DNA of 64,000 bases from Euphorbia lathyris. Taxonomy: Eukaryota; Streptophyta; Magnoliopsida; Malpighiales; Euphorbiaceae. The position numbers were made by a program, and so were the translations under genes. Where the stretch lies: contig NC_088917.1 in NCBI RefSeq assembly GCF_963576675.1, positions 12,118,001 through 12,182,000 on the forward strand. The letters run 5' to 3'. Below are positions 33,297-43,900 of the stretch, in pieces. A model generated the notes under the pieces. The model had not been told where the DNA came from. It made no database searches and saw nothing but the letters and a program-made list of their open reading frames with translations. Positions within the stretch are counted from its first letter, which is position 1, and every line of letters begins with the position of its first letter.

Positions 33297-35114
33297 CTAT
33301 TTTTTTGGAGGCTCATAGATCCCGCCGGCTATCACGTTTATCACTCCTTTTTTCTGCTTCTTTTCGGGCCTTGCCTCTTCTTGATGTGGTAACGTTGCTT
33401 TCTCGTCACTAGTCTCCTTTCGTACAAATTGATTCAGCTTGCCCCTTTCGATCAGCTTTTCAATCTCATTCTTCAATTCATAGCAATCGTTCGTGTCGTG
33501 GCCGTTCAGTTTGTGGAACCTGCAATATTTGTTAGGATGTCGCCCCAAACTGGTTCGACCTTTTACCTCAGGGAACCGCACATCCTTCTTCAGGGGGCTC
33601 TTTTCGATCCAAAGTAACACCTCCTGGCGAGTCGTGTTTAATGGTGTCTGATATCCGCCACTTTGAAAGGGGCGATCGCCTCTTCGAACAAAATTACTTT
33701 TGGACTGGGTCTGGCGCCGATTGTCCGAAGTGGATCTAGCGGCATCTCTTTCTCGCCGGGTTTGAGCTCTATGTTCCCTGTTGACATCATCCACTTCCAT
33801 GAATTCCTTTGCTATTTTTATGAGTTCGGCCACTGTGCGCGGCTTGTTGCGGATGATTTCCTCCCGCATACTCCAATCTATGGTTCCATCTGCCATGATG
33901 TTGCGGATGCTCACGATATCCGGGTTTTGCAATCGCACCAGAATATCGTTGAATGCGACAACAAATTCCCTTAAGGAATTATAGTTCCTCTGTTTGATCT
34001 CCTTCAGCTGCCTATCCGTCACATCCGCTGCTTTACAGCCCACAAATTTCGCACAGAAATCCCGACTATATTGATGCCAATTGTGAATAGATTCTGCGGG
34101 TAAAGATCGAAACCAATCAGATGCGGCTCCGCCCAAAGTTGTCAAGAATAACCTGCAAATGATGCTTTCACTCGCTCCTGCAACATCCATTAGTTCTCTG
34201 TAGTTCCTGACATGAGCCTCAGGATCAGAATTTGGATCCCCATAGTATTTAGGTATCGCGGGCGCTTTGATTCTGTGATCTGGAATGAATTCCCGCAACG
34301 AAGGGGCAAAAGGTGAATCGCTCTGGTCCTCTGCTCTCGGCCTAGGCGAGTACCCCATTCGCTCCATCATACTTCGTAATTGATCTTCTAAGTCAATATC
34401 GGGTATTCGCCGGACTTCTTCCATCCGCTGTTGGTGAATTTTGGGTGGCATCCATCCGCCCATCGGTGTTGAGACGTGTGCCTGTTGGGGGACTAACCGC
34501 TGTCCCGTTATAGGATCAAAGTTCCATGTGTGCTCTCGCCCAGGAGTCATCAACTCCGAATGTCTATGAGGAAAAGGTTCCGCTTGCTGTAGCGGAAGAG
34601 TGCCTTGCACTCCTGGCAACGGTTGGGATGGCTGCCAGGACGGATGTATCGTCGTAATGAGATCTGTGTGTGAGTAGTTGCTCGGGTGGCTGTGTGGGTT
34701 TGTGCGACTACTCTGGCCCACTTGATTTGGCGCCTGAGATGGCTGCGGGAGGGCCGATATGACAGGGATAGTCGGTGATTATGTTGAGATAACCACAGGT
34801 TCTTAAGGAGCAGCCGCCACGGCGGTATTGTGTTCGGCGAGGGCAGTTAGTAAATTAATCATTCGATCTCCAGCCGCCTGGCTCATGTTCGAAGCCAAGA
34901 CTTGTCCTGCCATCTGTACGAAATCACTATTGGACATTTCCATCTCAGTTTGCACTTGGACTTCCAATAAGGGACTCAATTGTCCCGAAGGACCCGATGA
35001 GCTAGGCACCACAAGCTGTGTACTTGCAGGTTGCGAATTCGCAATTCGTGGTCCCCTGGAGTTCATACTGGTTGATCTAGTGGTAACGCCGGTCGTTCGT
35101 GATGGTTCTGACAT
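33297..35114 (-). pseudogene. Gypsy gag, two nonsense codons
   Basis: Gag starts at ATG 35114 (MSEPSRTTGVTTRSTS), about 60 bp inside the primer-binding site. It contains a Retrotrans_gag-type core (LFLTTLGGAASDWFRSLPAE, WHQYSRDFCAKFVG) and a zinc-binding box CRFHKLNGHDTNDC. Two in-frame TAA codons lie at 34803-34805 and 34779-34781, and both could come from CAA by one C-to-T change. The N-terminal part before the stops is Ser/Pro-rich. Gag ends at TAG 33297-33299, directly after a run of seven A. Confidence 0.9.
33300..33306 (-). other. A-AAA-AAA heptamer at gag/protease frame change
   Basis: The gag frame reads CCA AAA AAA TAG. A slip of -1 on the seven A places the ribosome in the protease frame (next codons ATA GCT CGC). 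This is the form of a classical -1 slippery site directly before the gag stop. A one-base loss from an eight-A run would look the same. Confidence 0.5.
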
Positions 35115-35156
35115 GTTCTTCGCGTACCTTTAACCAAATGTTGGTAAAAAAGGTCC

Positions 35157-35172
35157 ACGTTCACCGCACCAA
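35157..35172 (-). promoter_or_regulatory. Gypsy primer-binding site
   Basis: The bases directly inside the 5' LTR read TTGGTGCGGTGAACGT on the - strand. A TGG start just inside the LTR is the expected place and form of a tRNA primer site. I could not identify the tRNA. Confidence 0.55.
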
Positions 35173-35638
35173 TGATAACTTGCCGGATCCGATTTGATAT
35201 TCTTTGCCGGAGTTACCTGTAAAACAAAACCGGAGACAGGATCTCCGGGAAAACTCTCCGATGATCAAGTCAGTTTTTGTAAAAATGAGTCTATAATTTA
35301 GCAATAGCTTTGTGGGAAAAAATGTGAACGTACCTCCCCCCTTATTCTTAAGGCCTTTTATAGGTGTTTTTTGGGTAACCGCCGAGGGCGGTTACTCCTT
35401 AGTGGGCCACGTTCTGAGGGCGGTTACCCCTTTTTAGGCCATGTCCCTTTCGTGGCTTTCATGGCAACGAACGTGGTTCTGAGTGGGAGTCTTGACGCTC
35501 CGTTTAGGAATTCGGGGCGGTTTACTCGCTGCGCCTGCTTCCTTCATTCGGGTCCCGTCCAATCTTAGCCCATAGGGCTTTAATATGGGCTGGGCTTGCG
35601 AAATGAATATAACCCGTTTTGGGCTTCGCGGGTTATCA
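35173..35638 (-). repeat. 5' LTR of the gypsy element
   Basis: This 466-bp LTR starts the element on the - strand and carries its promoter. It ends with the short inverted termini TGATAAC/GTTATCA, followed by the target duplication CTCTT. Confidence 0.96.
35354..35363 (-). promoter_or_regulatory. TATA box of the gypsy LTR
   Basis: The - strand reads CTATAAAAGG. Upstream of it (35375-35395) is the inverted repeat GTAACCGCC-GAG-GGCGGTTAC, and a further GGCGGTTAC follows at about 35420. A TATA box at this position would give transcription through gag-pol. Confidence 0.7.
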
Positions 35639-35643
35639 CTCTT

Positions 35644-36840
35644 GCAAAGACGATTATGTGTAGTTCGACCGACCCGTGAAGTACTTAGACTACGTGGTTC
35701 CTAGTCAAGGCGTGTCTAATGTTGGGGATCAGAAACTAGGGCCCGTAAGTTCCGTGGCTAGTCAATTCCTACGGTTTCCGGTGTGTCACTTCCGGTAGGG
35801 CAGCACCTATATGGTTTCCTAAAGATAACCCGTCCCTACGGGTCATCGGGTAACGCGTTCCCCTACACAATAATCAATTACAAATATCAAAATAAGTAAT
35901 AAATATCAACACATATAGAGAAACGGAAATTGCAAAACATATATTATATAGAAGTGGAATACAACCAAGCCTAGTACATAGGAAGAGTACAAGCTAGTTA
36001 ACAAGTAGAAAGGGAAGAAGAATCGGCCCTTAGGACTAGCTAACCGGACTCAAGGCCGTCTCGTAGGACTTTGAGGTGGAACTCTCGAGCTTGGTGGGTA
36101 CGGATCGAACGTGACTTTGACGAAGTGACGGAATAAACGTACAAGCTCTCAAGGTGGTAGAGTTTTGTTACATAAATTCTGAATGAGGAAATGAGTGCTA
36201 GTCACTCTTATTTATACATCAAGCTCGGGGGTAGAATCGTAAATACACAAGTTACAAGTAGGAATTCACATTATTTTTGCAGTTTTCACATGGCACGCCC
36301 CGCATGGACAGGAGGATGCCCCGCGTGTCTGCCCATTCCGTTGATAATTTCCTGCGTGTGGACCAGATTCAGACTTGTTGTCTCAACCACGCCCCGCGTA
36401 GACTGGAGTACGCCCCGGGTGGTTGAGCTTCTGGAGCTTTAGATTGAAGAATTGCTCATGTGCGCCCCGCGTATAAGTGGAGACGCCCCGCGTGGTAGCT
36501 GTTGACTTAGTGGGACCATGCAGTCTGGCTGCCGTGATTGAGAGGGCATTGTTCTACGCCCCGCGTGGTTGCTTCTGCGCCCCGTGTATAAGTGGGGGCG
36601 CCCCACGTGGTAGCTGTTGACTTAGTGGGACCATGCAGTCTGACTGCCGTGATTGAGAGGGCATTGTTCTACACCCAACGTGGTTGCTTCTGCGCCCCAC
36701 GTATAAGTGGGGGTGCCCCACGTGGTGCCTGTTGACTTAGTGGGAACATGCAGTCTGATTGAGAGGTACGCCCCGCGTGGTTGCTTCTGCGCCCCACGTG
36801 TGTCGGTGAATTTTACTCCTTAACTAGTACCTGCGAAGTA
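35644..36840. other. Right part of the unclassified repeat split by the gypsy element
   Basis: It continues the sequence broken at 25584. It holds no protein gene. From about 36290 on it is rich in CGCCCCGCGTGG-type phrases. A frame at 36191-36442 crosses these and looks accidental. Confidence 0.45.
36462..36805. repeat. GC-rich minisatellite, units of 115 bp
   Basis: Units starting GCGCCCCGCGTATAAGTGG occur at 36462, 36577, 36692 and 36789 (partial). The third is about 97 bp because of an internal loss of about 18 bp. Each holds CTGTTGACTTAGTGGGA and two GCCCCRCGTGG phrases. It is far richer in GC and CpG than the surrounding DNA. Confidence 0.9.
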
Positions 36841-37109
36841 CAATTCTCGAGAGCCGAGTTAGTTTGACGTTTATTTTTCTGAAATTAATCAAAAACAAAG
36901 GAAATTAACCAAAAGCATAAAATTTATTTTTATTTTGTTATTTTATTAAAAACACATTATTTTTGTAATTAAACTTACTTATTTAGTCCAAAATTAAACC
37001 GTAAATCACGCTAAAAGATAGGGGCAAAATGCCCCTATTATAATGCAAGAAAGTAGCAAAAATAAAAAGTTTCATTGAATTAAGGGAGAATATAGTAAAA
37101 GAAGAAGAC
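36841..37109. other. AT-rich spacer
   Basis: No gene or clear element. It ends at the left target duplication of the Pack-MULE. Confidence 0.35.
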
Positions 37110-37118
37110 AAAAAGGTT

Positions 37119-38488
37119 GGGTAAATTACGCACGTGGTGTACAACCTTTACCCAAAATCACACTTTGGTGTACAACCAAAATTTTGTCACACTAAACCGT
37201 ACAAAATTCATGTGACCTCCCACTAAAGTATACAACCGGTCAAAATGACCGGTCAACGCAAGTCAATGTGGCCACATCAGTAGTTTGACCATTTTAAGTC
37301 AAAAAATCACACCCCTAATATGAAATTACTAAAATATCCTCATCCCTTCCAAATTGAAAAAAAAAATCCCCTCTCCCCCATTTCTGAGATTAATTCCACT
37401 TTTCTTTCTTCCACTCTCTCTAACTACAAATATGAAAGTTGCTTCTCTTTACCAACACAGCCCATCTTTCTCCATAGTTTCCTATGGCTCTAAACTAATT
37501 TCTTTTTTTTCCACAAAATTTCATATAATTTTAAGCTCAAAGTCACAGTTATGAACATCCTAAGGAAAATAAAGAAAGTCCTATGATTATGGGGTGTGGC
37601 AATTTAATCTTCCACTTCAACAGGCGGAGCTCTGTAATATGCTGGCACAGTTGCAGGGAAGAACATTTGTCTCACACCTTCTGCCTTGATTATGGGAAAG
37701 ATGATTCCTGATGCACCCGAAATAATCCTCGCTCCAATCCACATGCGCTTCACAGAAGGGAATGGCAGCAACAAACGACCCACACCATAAATTGCAACTG
37801 TACAAGATCTGGGTACAAGTTTTCAAAATCGTTAAAATTAAAATTGAGTTTCCAGGAACGTCCTGTCGCCTCTGATAAGTCGCCGGAGAAGATGATAGAC
37901 AACAATTAAAATTGAACCTCTGTGTCTCTGCCTTACAATTATAGTGGAGTAATTAAAATTATTTAATGGGTGAAAGAATCAGAGATTTTTCCTGTTTAGA
38001 GTGGGGGAGTGGCGTCAATTGTGGCGTAGATAGTGGAGGTGGAGGATTCGACCAGCAATATGAAAACATTGCTAATACCACCGTTAATCGGCGGCGACGA
38101 TGATTCCAGCGATTAGAGATTTGGATCTGACTCTGAGTTCGAGTTTTGTTGCTTAATTTCTCTAGTTTTGAGATAGGGGAGAGAGAAGATGTAGAGAGAG
38201 AAATGAGAGAGAGGGGGTTGAAGTAAGAAGATGAGAGTATTTTAGTAATTTTATAAGGTTTGAGGTTATATTGGTAATTCCATAAAGAGTGAGTCCTACT
38301 TTTTTTAATTGTACAACTGAAAAATGCTGATGTGGCATAGTTGACCAGCGTTGACCGGTCACAAAAACCGACTATAACTTTAGTGGAAGGTGACATGAAG
38401 TTCGTACGGTTTAGTGTGACAAAATTTTGATTATACACCAAAATGTGATTTGGAGTAAAGGTTGTACACCACGTATGTAATTTACCTT
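37119..38488. mobile_element. Mutator-like element with captured gene fragment (Pack-MULE)
   Basis: This is a 1,370-bp element with terminal inverted repeats of about 175 bp. The left end is GGGTAAATTACGCACGTGGT and the right end, reversed, is AAGGTAAATTACATACGTGG. Both continue with GTGTACAACCTTTAC and TTTTGTCACACTAAACCGTAC. The 9-bp target duplication AAAAAGGTT is perfect (37110-37118 and 38489-38497). There is no transposase. The interior carries a host-like exon on the - strand and splice-like flanks, so it is a gene-capturing non-autonomous MULE. Confidence 0.88.
37604..37797 (-). pseudogene. Captured terminal exon of an unidentified host gene
   Basis: After an acceptor-like GTACAG the - strand reads an open phase-2 exon of 63 codons and a TAA at 37604-37606. 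The product runs from AIYGVGRLLLPFPSVKRMW through ISGASGIIFPIIKAEGVRQM to PATVPAYYRAPPVEVED. The mix of hydrophobic and conserved-looking motifs suggests a real protein C-terminus, but I do not recognise the gene. No upstream exon could be joined with confidence. 37840-38150 may hold further captured pieces. There are no stops or frameshifts in the exon. Confidence 0.6.
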
Positions 38489-38497
38489 AAAAAGGTT

Positions 38498-38889
38498 ACA
38501 TGATTCTGTTAGATATTGTCCTATGTATAATTAATCATATACATGTGTTAAACAACTAGTTAACATTAAGTATTATCCTAATATTAACTTAATTAATCCT
38601 AATAATGTGAACTAAATTATAATTTAAGATCGAGATTTTTAGTTTAAGCTACTTAAGCCGTTATTAATGCTAAATTGAACGATCAAATTAGGATAAGCTG
38701 CAAAAAAAATATCCCTAATATCGATAGTTAATCTATTAACGTTTAAAATGATGCAATTTTATCTCTAATATTGGCTATAAAGAGCAATTTTATCTCATAT
38801 ATATTGACAAATTAGGTGAATTTGAAAAATAATTTATCAAACTGTATTTTCGCAATCATAAATCTTGTCATCACCACTCATATGGCTCA
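38498..38889. other. AT-rich spacer
   Basis: No gene seen. 38700-38800 has phrases about ATCCCTAATATCGATA and TTTTATCTC that look like a worn repeat. Confidence 0.35.
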
Positions 38890-39365
38890 TATGGCTGTAA
38901 TTGAGCCACGCTTTTGCTTGCTTATACTTGACTCATCAGAAAATCGTCGAGCTCGAGCTCAATATCTATTCGCGAGTTGCTCACGAGCTTTGCTCTTGAC
39001 CAACTCGCCAATTCAGTTCATGAACTTCGCTCACGAATAACTCATTAATATGTTCATTAACTATATTGATTTGAATTTTTTTAACACAAACTTATATTTT
39101 TTGAAATATATAAAAATAAGGTTTATACAAAACTACGTTGTTTTAAATTTTCTCTTTATAGAAATATTATTGTTAAAAAATAATCGAACCAATCTTGCTT
39201 ACAAGCATGTTCATGAACATTATAATCGAGCTTGCTCATGAGTTTTCAAACCGAACTTTATCATGCAGAAACTCAACTTGTTTTAAATCGATTCAAACAC
39301 AATCGAGTTTTTATCGAGTCGAACATCGAACCGCTCATGAGCGGCTTGACTCATTTACAGCCCTA
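38890..39365. mobile_element. hAT-like MITE, copy 1
   Basis: It starts ATGGCTGTAATTGAGCCACG and ends GACTCATTTACAGCCCT, giving inverted ends of the GGGCTGTAAATGAG type seen in plant hAT MITEs. Subterminal AGCTCGAGCTCA and CTCACGAG repeats are frequent. A diverged copy lies at 42352-42790. I could not confirm an 8-bp target duplication. Confidence 0.6.
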
Positions 39366-39385
39366 TCCACTACATATGTACGTCA

Positions 39386-39551
39386 CTTTTTTTTTATAGT
39401 TTATCTTATTTCTCGGTTTGAGGATCCTCAAGCACCTTTTAGGTGGATCATCTCCCAATTAAAGCTTTCTGCGTATGCTAGGACTCGAACTCGAGGTCTA
39501 GCTTAAGCGACTTGAAGCTCTTATATTACTCAAGCCAACTGTAATTGGTAG
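39386..39551 (-). mobile_element. tRNA-derived SINE
   Basis: On the - strand it starts near ACCAATTACAGTTGGCTTGA and contains a pol III B-box match GAGTTCGAGTCC. It has an A-box-like TTGGCTTGAGT about 45 bp upstream and ends in a run of A. Flanking copies CATATGTACGTCA (39373-39385) and CATATGTATGTTA (39552-39564) are a probable 13-bp target duplication with two differences. It sits immediately beside the MITE copy 1. Confidence 0.7.
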
Positions 39552-39564
39552 CATATGTATGTTA

Positions 39565-40900
39565 TTTAATCATTCATTAGTAACAGATCATAAAGATATG
39601 TATACACGTGAATTTAAAAAAAATTAAAAAATTATATTGTATTCCATACGAGTTAGATAAAAAAATTCAAATATTTTTGTCGAATTTTTAAAAATTAATC
39701 TCTAATTCTATTATAAAATTTTAAAACGTAAAAAAATTATTGTTGGAATATTATACAACTGCTGCAGAATATGAGAACAAACTATCTGCATTTTTCAATC
39801 ATGTCTGAAATTTTGACCCAACCAACGTCAGAAGTAAAATTGCTCTTAGTTACCGATGGTAGAAGTAAAATTACACCATTTCACATATTGGACATAAAAT
39901 TATTCTTAATTTAATGGCCAGTGTAGATATTTTTCCACCTTATCCCATAAAATTAATTTTGAACTAAATTAATAATACAAATCAAATTTTAAAGCTAACT
40001 TGACCATTTATTATGTTTTAAAAAACATTTTTTTTTTTGTATTTTAGTTATTTTTTGGCTCAATTATAAAAAGAAAAAAGAAAGAGAAAAAAAAGTAGGC
40101 AGTTGCAAAGTAACGTAAGAAATCATAAAATACCAAAACCAATAATTCCCTTTTCTTGTGCCAGCTGTACTTCATGCACAATTCTACAAATATTTTTATT
40201 TTTCACAAAATATTTATTTATATATTTTATAAATATATTATATATGTTGTTTTCACAAAGGGCTTTTTTTAAATGAAATAAGAGAATTGTTGCATTTTAT
40301 TTTTTTCAATTTGACACATATTAATTAACTATAATTATACTGAATAAACTCTTTAATGTGAAAATTTTAATTGTGAATCTAAATCTTAATTAGAAGAGTG
40401 GTATTGATTTATTTATATTTGAAATTATGTTTTTATTAGATAAAATGAAAAAAAACTTAGTATTTTACATGTTTGAATTAAATTAAATTAAAAAATTTAA
40501 ACATAATATTAAATTCCATTAAATTTAATAAGTTACTTAGGGCCCGTTTATTTTACCTACTGTTTGTTGTTGCTGTTTCCTATTTGCTGTTACGGTTTGC
40601 TATTTGTTGTTTGCTGTTGGAAAAAATTTCCAAAAAACAGATATTATCTATCAAAATCAAAATACTAAATTATTAGTTTCTTTTAAATCAATTATTATAT
40701 TATTCTTTTTCGTAAAAAAAAAAGAAACTGAAAGCTAAACTGTAAAACAAAAATTCCTTTTTTGAATTTGGAAAGTTCTTAAATAATATCGAAATTAATA
40801 TATATATATATCATTACCTATTCTGAACTTATAAAAAATATAAATAAAAAAATTTTGAAGACTGGTTTTGATGATTCAGAATTAAGTAGAAGAACCAAGT
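39565..40900. other. AT-rich upstream region of the prenyltransferase gene
   Basis: No protein gene is seen. 40545-40640 has GGGCCCGTTTATTTTACCTA followed by many TTTGCTGTT phrases, an end of the MITE family also found at 49255-49475. This fragment lies about 260-360 bp upstream of the proposed first exon and could therefore be in its promoter. Confidence 0.45.
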
Positions 40901-43900
40901 ATGCTTCACTCCAGTTCTACTCCTAATTGTCATCTCCTTCAACAAGGTATGCATTTTCTTATTTCTTTTTTATTCAGTCCCCGAATCCAGAAAGAGGGTT
41001 TAATTCAGTGGTAGAGTCTGGAAAGAGAATTTAACTGTGTAATTGTAACACTCTAGATTCTCTTTTCAGATGAAAAGCGACCCGAAACCACCATTTTTCG
41101 GATGAATTTTGTTGATTGAAGGTGTAACGGACTCCCCGTACACCTCCTCTCTCTACCACTCTTTTCCCGATCCCTATGAATTTTCTTCCCATGAATTTTC
41201 TTATTTCTTTTTTATTCAGTGGTGGAGTTCGAGAAAAGGATTTAATTGTGTAATTGCAACACTCTAGATTCTCTTTCCAGACAGAGAATCACCTGGAACC
41301 ACCATTATAGATGTTGTTGATTGGAGGTGCTACGAACTCCTCCGTGCACCTCCTCTCTCTACCACTCTTTTCCGTGCACCTCCTCTCTCTACCACTCTTT
41401 TCTGAATCGATTTTAGGGTAATGAGCTCCGAATCTGAAATTTAGTTTGTTATTTCTTCAAGAATTCACTTAAATTTTGGATTTTTTTTTTAAAAAATTGA
41501 AAGAGAGAGAAAGAGAAAGAAAGTTAATTAGAGATCCAAAAAAAGCTTAAATATCTGGCTAATTGGTTTGCCAACTGTAATTTAATTTGTTTTCGGATTT
41601 TTTGGGTTTAATTTGGAAGGATTCTACTGTAGCTAGATGTCAATTACCCAATTTACCATTTCAATAGAAAAAAAATTAAATGTCATAAAATTGTTAATTG
41701 GAATTTGTTCAAGTAAAATTTAATTAATATGAAAGTGATCAATTCTCTCCTAACATAAATATATAAATAATTTTTTTTTCAAATTTTCATAAAAAAAACA
41801 GTACTATTTTTAATATAAATTATAGGAGATGAGGATAAAATTGTCCTTATACAGGTAAAATATTTTATGTTATTAAGTTTGGTGTGACATAAACAATAAT
41901 GTTCTTTACGGATAGAGAGTAGATGGACACCAAATAAATATTTTATGTTTCTATTTTGTTCCGATATCATCTCTAATTATTAAGTTATATTTATCGTTAT
42001 GAAATTATTTAAATTTTGAGTTTTTATTTTTATTTTTTTAATTTATAGAAAAGAATCAATTATTGTAAAAGAAAAAGTTATGCAAAAAATAGCAATAATA
42101 ACAAAGCCGTATTTAAATTATCCTAATTATTTTAGGAGACTAATGAATCATTTTAAATAAAGAAGACCAATAAATCCATTGTAAGCAAATTTCAAGGACT
42201 AATAAGATATTTTTTAAATTAAAAGATGAATCGGATAATTTGAATAAGTATATAGAGACCTTGATGTAATAACCTAAATAGAATCAGGGATCTATTTAGA
42301 CTTTGAACTTTGCTAGTAAATCTATTTAAACAATACATTCTGTACGCAGAGATGAGCTTTGGCTTGCTAATGCTCGGGTCCTTAGAAAATTGATGAGTGT
42401 GAGCTCAATATTGTGTTCATGGGCTGCTCGTTTTTTTTCGTTCACAAGGTTTGCTCGCGAGCATTTCGTTAAACAACTCATTATTTATATTCATTTGAAA
42501 TTTTTTAACACAAAAACTATATACTTTTGAAACCTACAAAATTAAAGTTTCACACAAAAATATCATAAATTTACATTTCACCCTTTATAAAAAAAAAATA
42601 CTATTATAAGATAATAACAATCGAACCAACCTTGCTCATGAATCTGTTCATCAACATTATAATCGAGCTTGTTCATGAACATATAACTAATCCTACTCGC
42701 GAGTTTTCGAACCGAGTTTATAAATCGACCCAAACATGGTCTAGCTTTTACCAAACCGAACACCGAGCGGCTTATTTAGGCCTTTACTTCATTATAAATG
42801 CAACAAAAACAACAATCGCGTCATAAAAAACCTATGGTGTCAGTTGGATTATCTCTGTAAATTGTATTATCTTATCAGAAATTCCTCGCACTTCATAATG
42901 CGTCGGCGAACAAATTTCAGGTAATTTCACAAAGGTGAAAGCAGCAGATAAACATTTGAATTACATCCTGAAAGGGCGGCAGCAGCAGCGGAACTGGAAG
43001 AACTCAAAGATTAGTTGCTTGAAATTGGTGTGTTTATCAAGAAGAAGTAAAAATGGTGAATATGTGGTGAAAAAATTTCGAAGAATAGTAAGAAATTGCA
43101 GTTTTCAGATTGCATCAAATTCAAACAACAATTACAAAAATTGGAATTCAACTTTGGAGAATCATTTCAACTCTTTATATCAATTTTCACGCCCTCATAC
43201 TGTTATTGGCACTGTAAGTATATTTTCTGACAAAATTCCGTAAGTAAAGTTCGGTTAAAAAAATTCCCGCATAAATGTCGGGTTGTTAGAAGACATACGA
43301 AACCGGTATCCAAAACACCTGTTTCAAATGCAATGAACCCGGTGATTGAATCACGAGGTTTAGTTTCAGATGACACCGGTGTTTGAAAACTCATCTTTCA
43401 GAAATTTCTAGTTCCGTCATTGTACACCTGTCAAATGACATCTGACACTGAATCCGGTGATTCAATCACCAAGTTCTTTGCTTTTAAAAAGGGTTTTGAA
43501 TGCCATTTCGTAACCTTTGACAACCCAAACAAAAGCATTAGCCCGAAAAACCATTTAATCGGCCTTACTTAATTTGGTCAGTCACTAATAGATTTAGACT
43601 TATTAAAATCTTATGGTGGAGATTAAAATAATCGTAAGGCTAAGATTTATACTTTCTAATCTAACAGTGACTGATCAAATTCACTTGGTCAGTCACTGAC
43701 CACGTGAAAATTACTGCTAACACTGAAGTCGGTGATTCAATCACTTCATTTTTTTTTTCTTGTAATTTATGTTTGTTGTTATCAGATCATAGGAATAACA
43801 TCAATTTCCCTTCTCCCGGTTGAAGCAATCCGCGACTTCTCTCCGACATTTCTTATCGGAATATTGAAGGTAACTACTCTTTGTATTGTTATTATTTAAT

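Larger units (their letters stand above)
25590..35638 (-). mobile_element. Ty3/gypsy Tat-like retrotransposon, nearly complete
   Basis: This is a 10,049-bp element with two 466-bp LTRs that start TGATAACCCGCG and end GTTATCA on the - strand. The target duplication CTCTT is perfect (25585-25589 and 35639-35643). The LTRs differ at six positions that I counted (about 1.3 percent), so the insertion is young. At an assumed 1.3e-8 substitutions per site per year this is roughly half a million years. Layout on the - strand is LTR, primer site, gag, protease, RT, degenerate RNase H, archaeal-type RNase H, integrase, tandem repeats, antisense gene, polypurine tract, LTR. The dual RNase H and antisense gene indicate the Tat group. 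Confidence 0.95.

Noticed and set aside
30037..34000. Many + strand open frames opposite gag and pol
   Set aside because: They are shadows of the high coding density of the - strand; none shows a motif or plausible composition.
29509..35114. Endogenous pararetrovirus
   Set aside because: The pol has an integrase with DDE residues, and the unit has paired LTRs, a TSD and a Tat-type antisense gene. It is an LTR retrotransposon, and no movement or coat protein features are seen.
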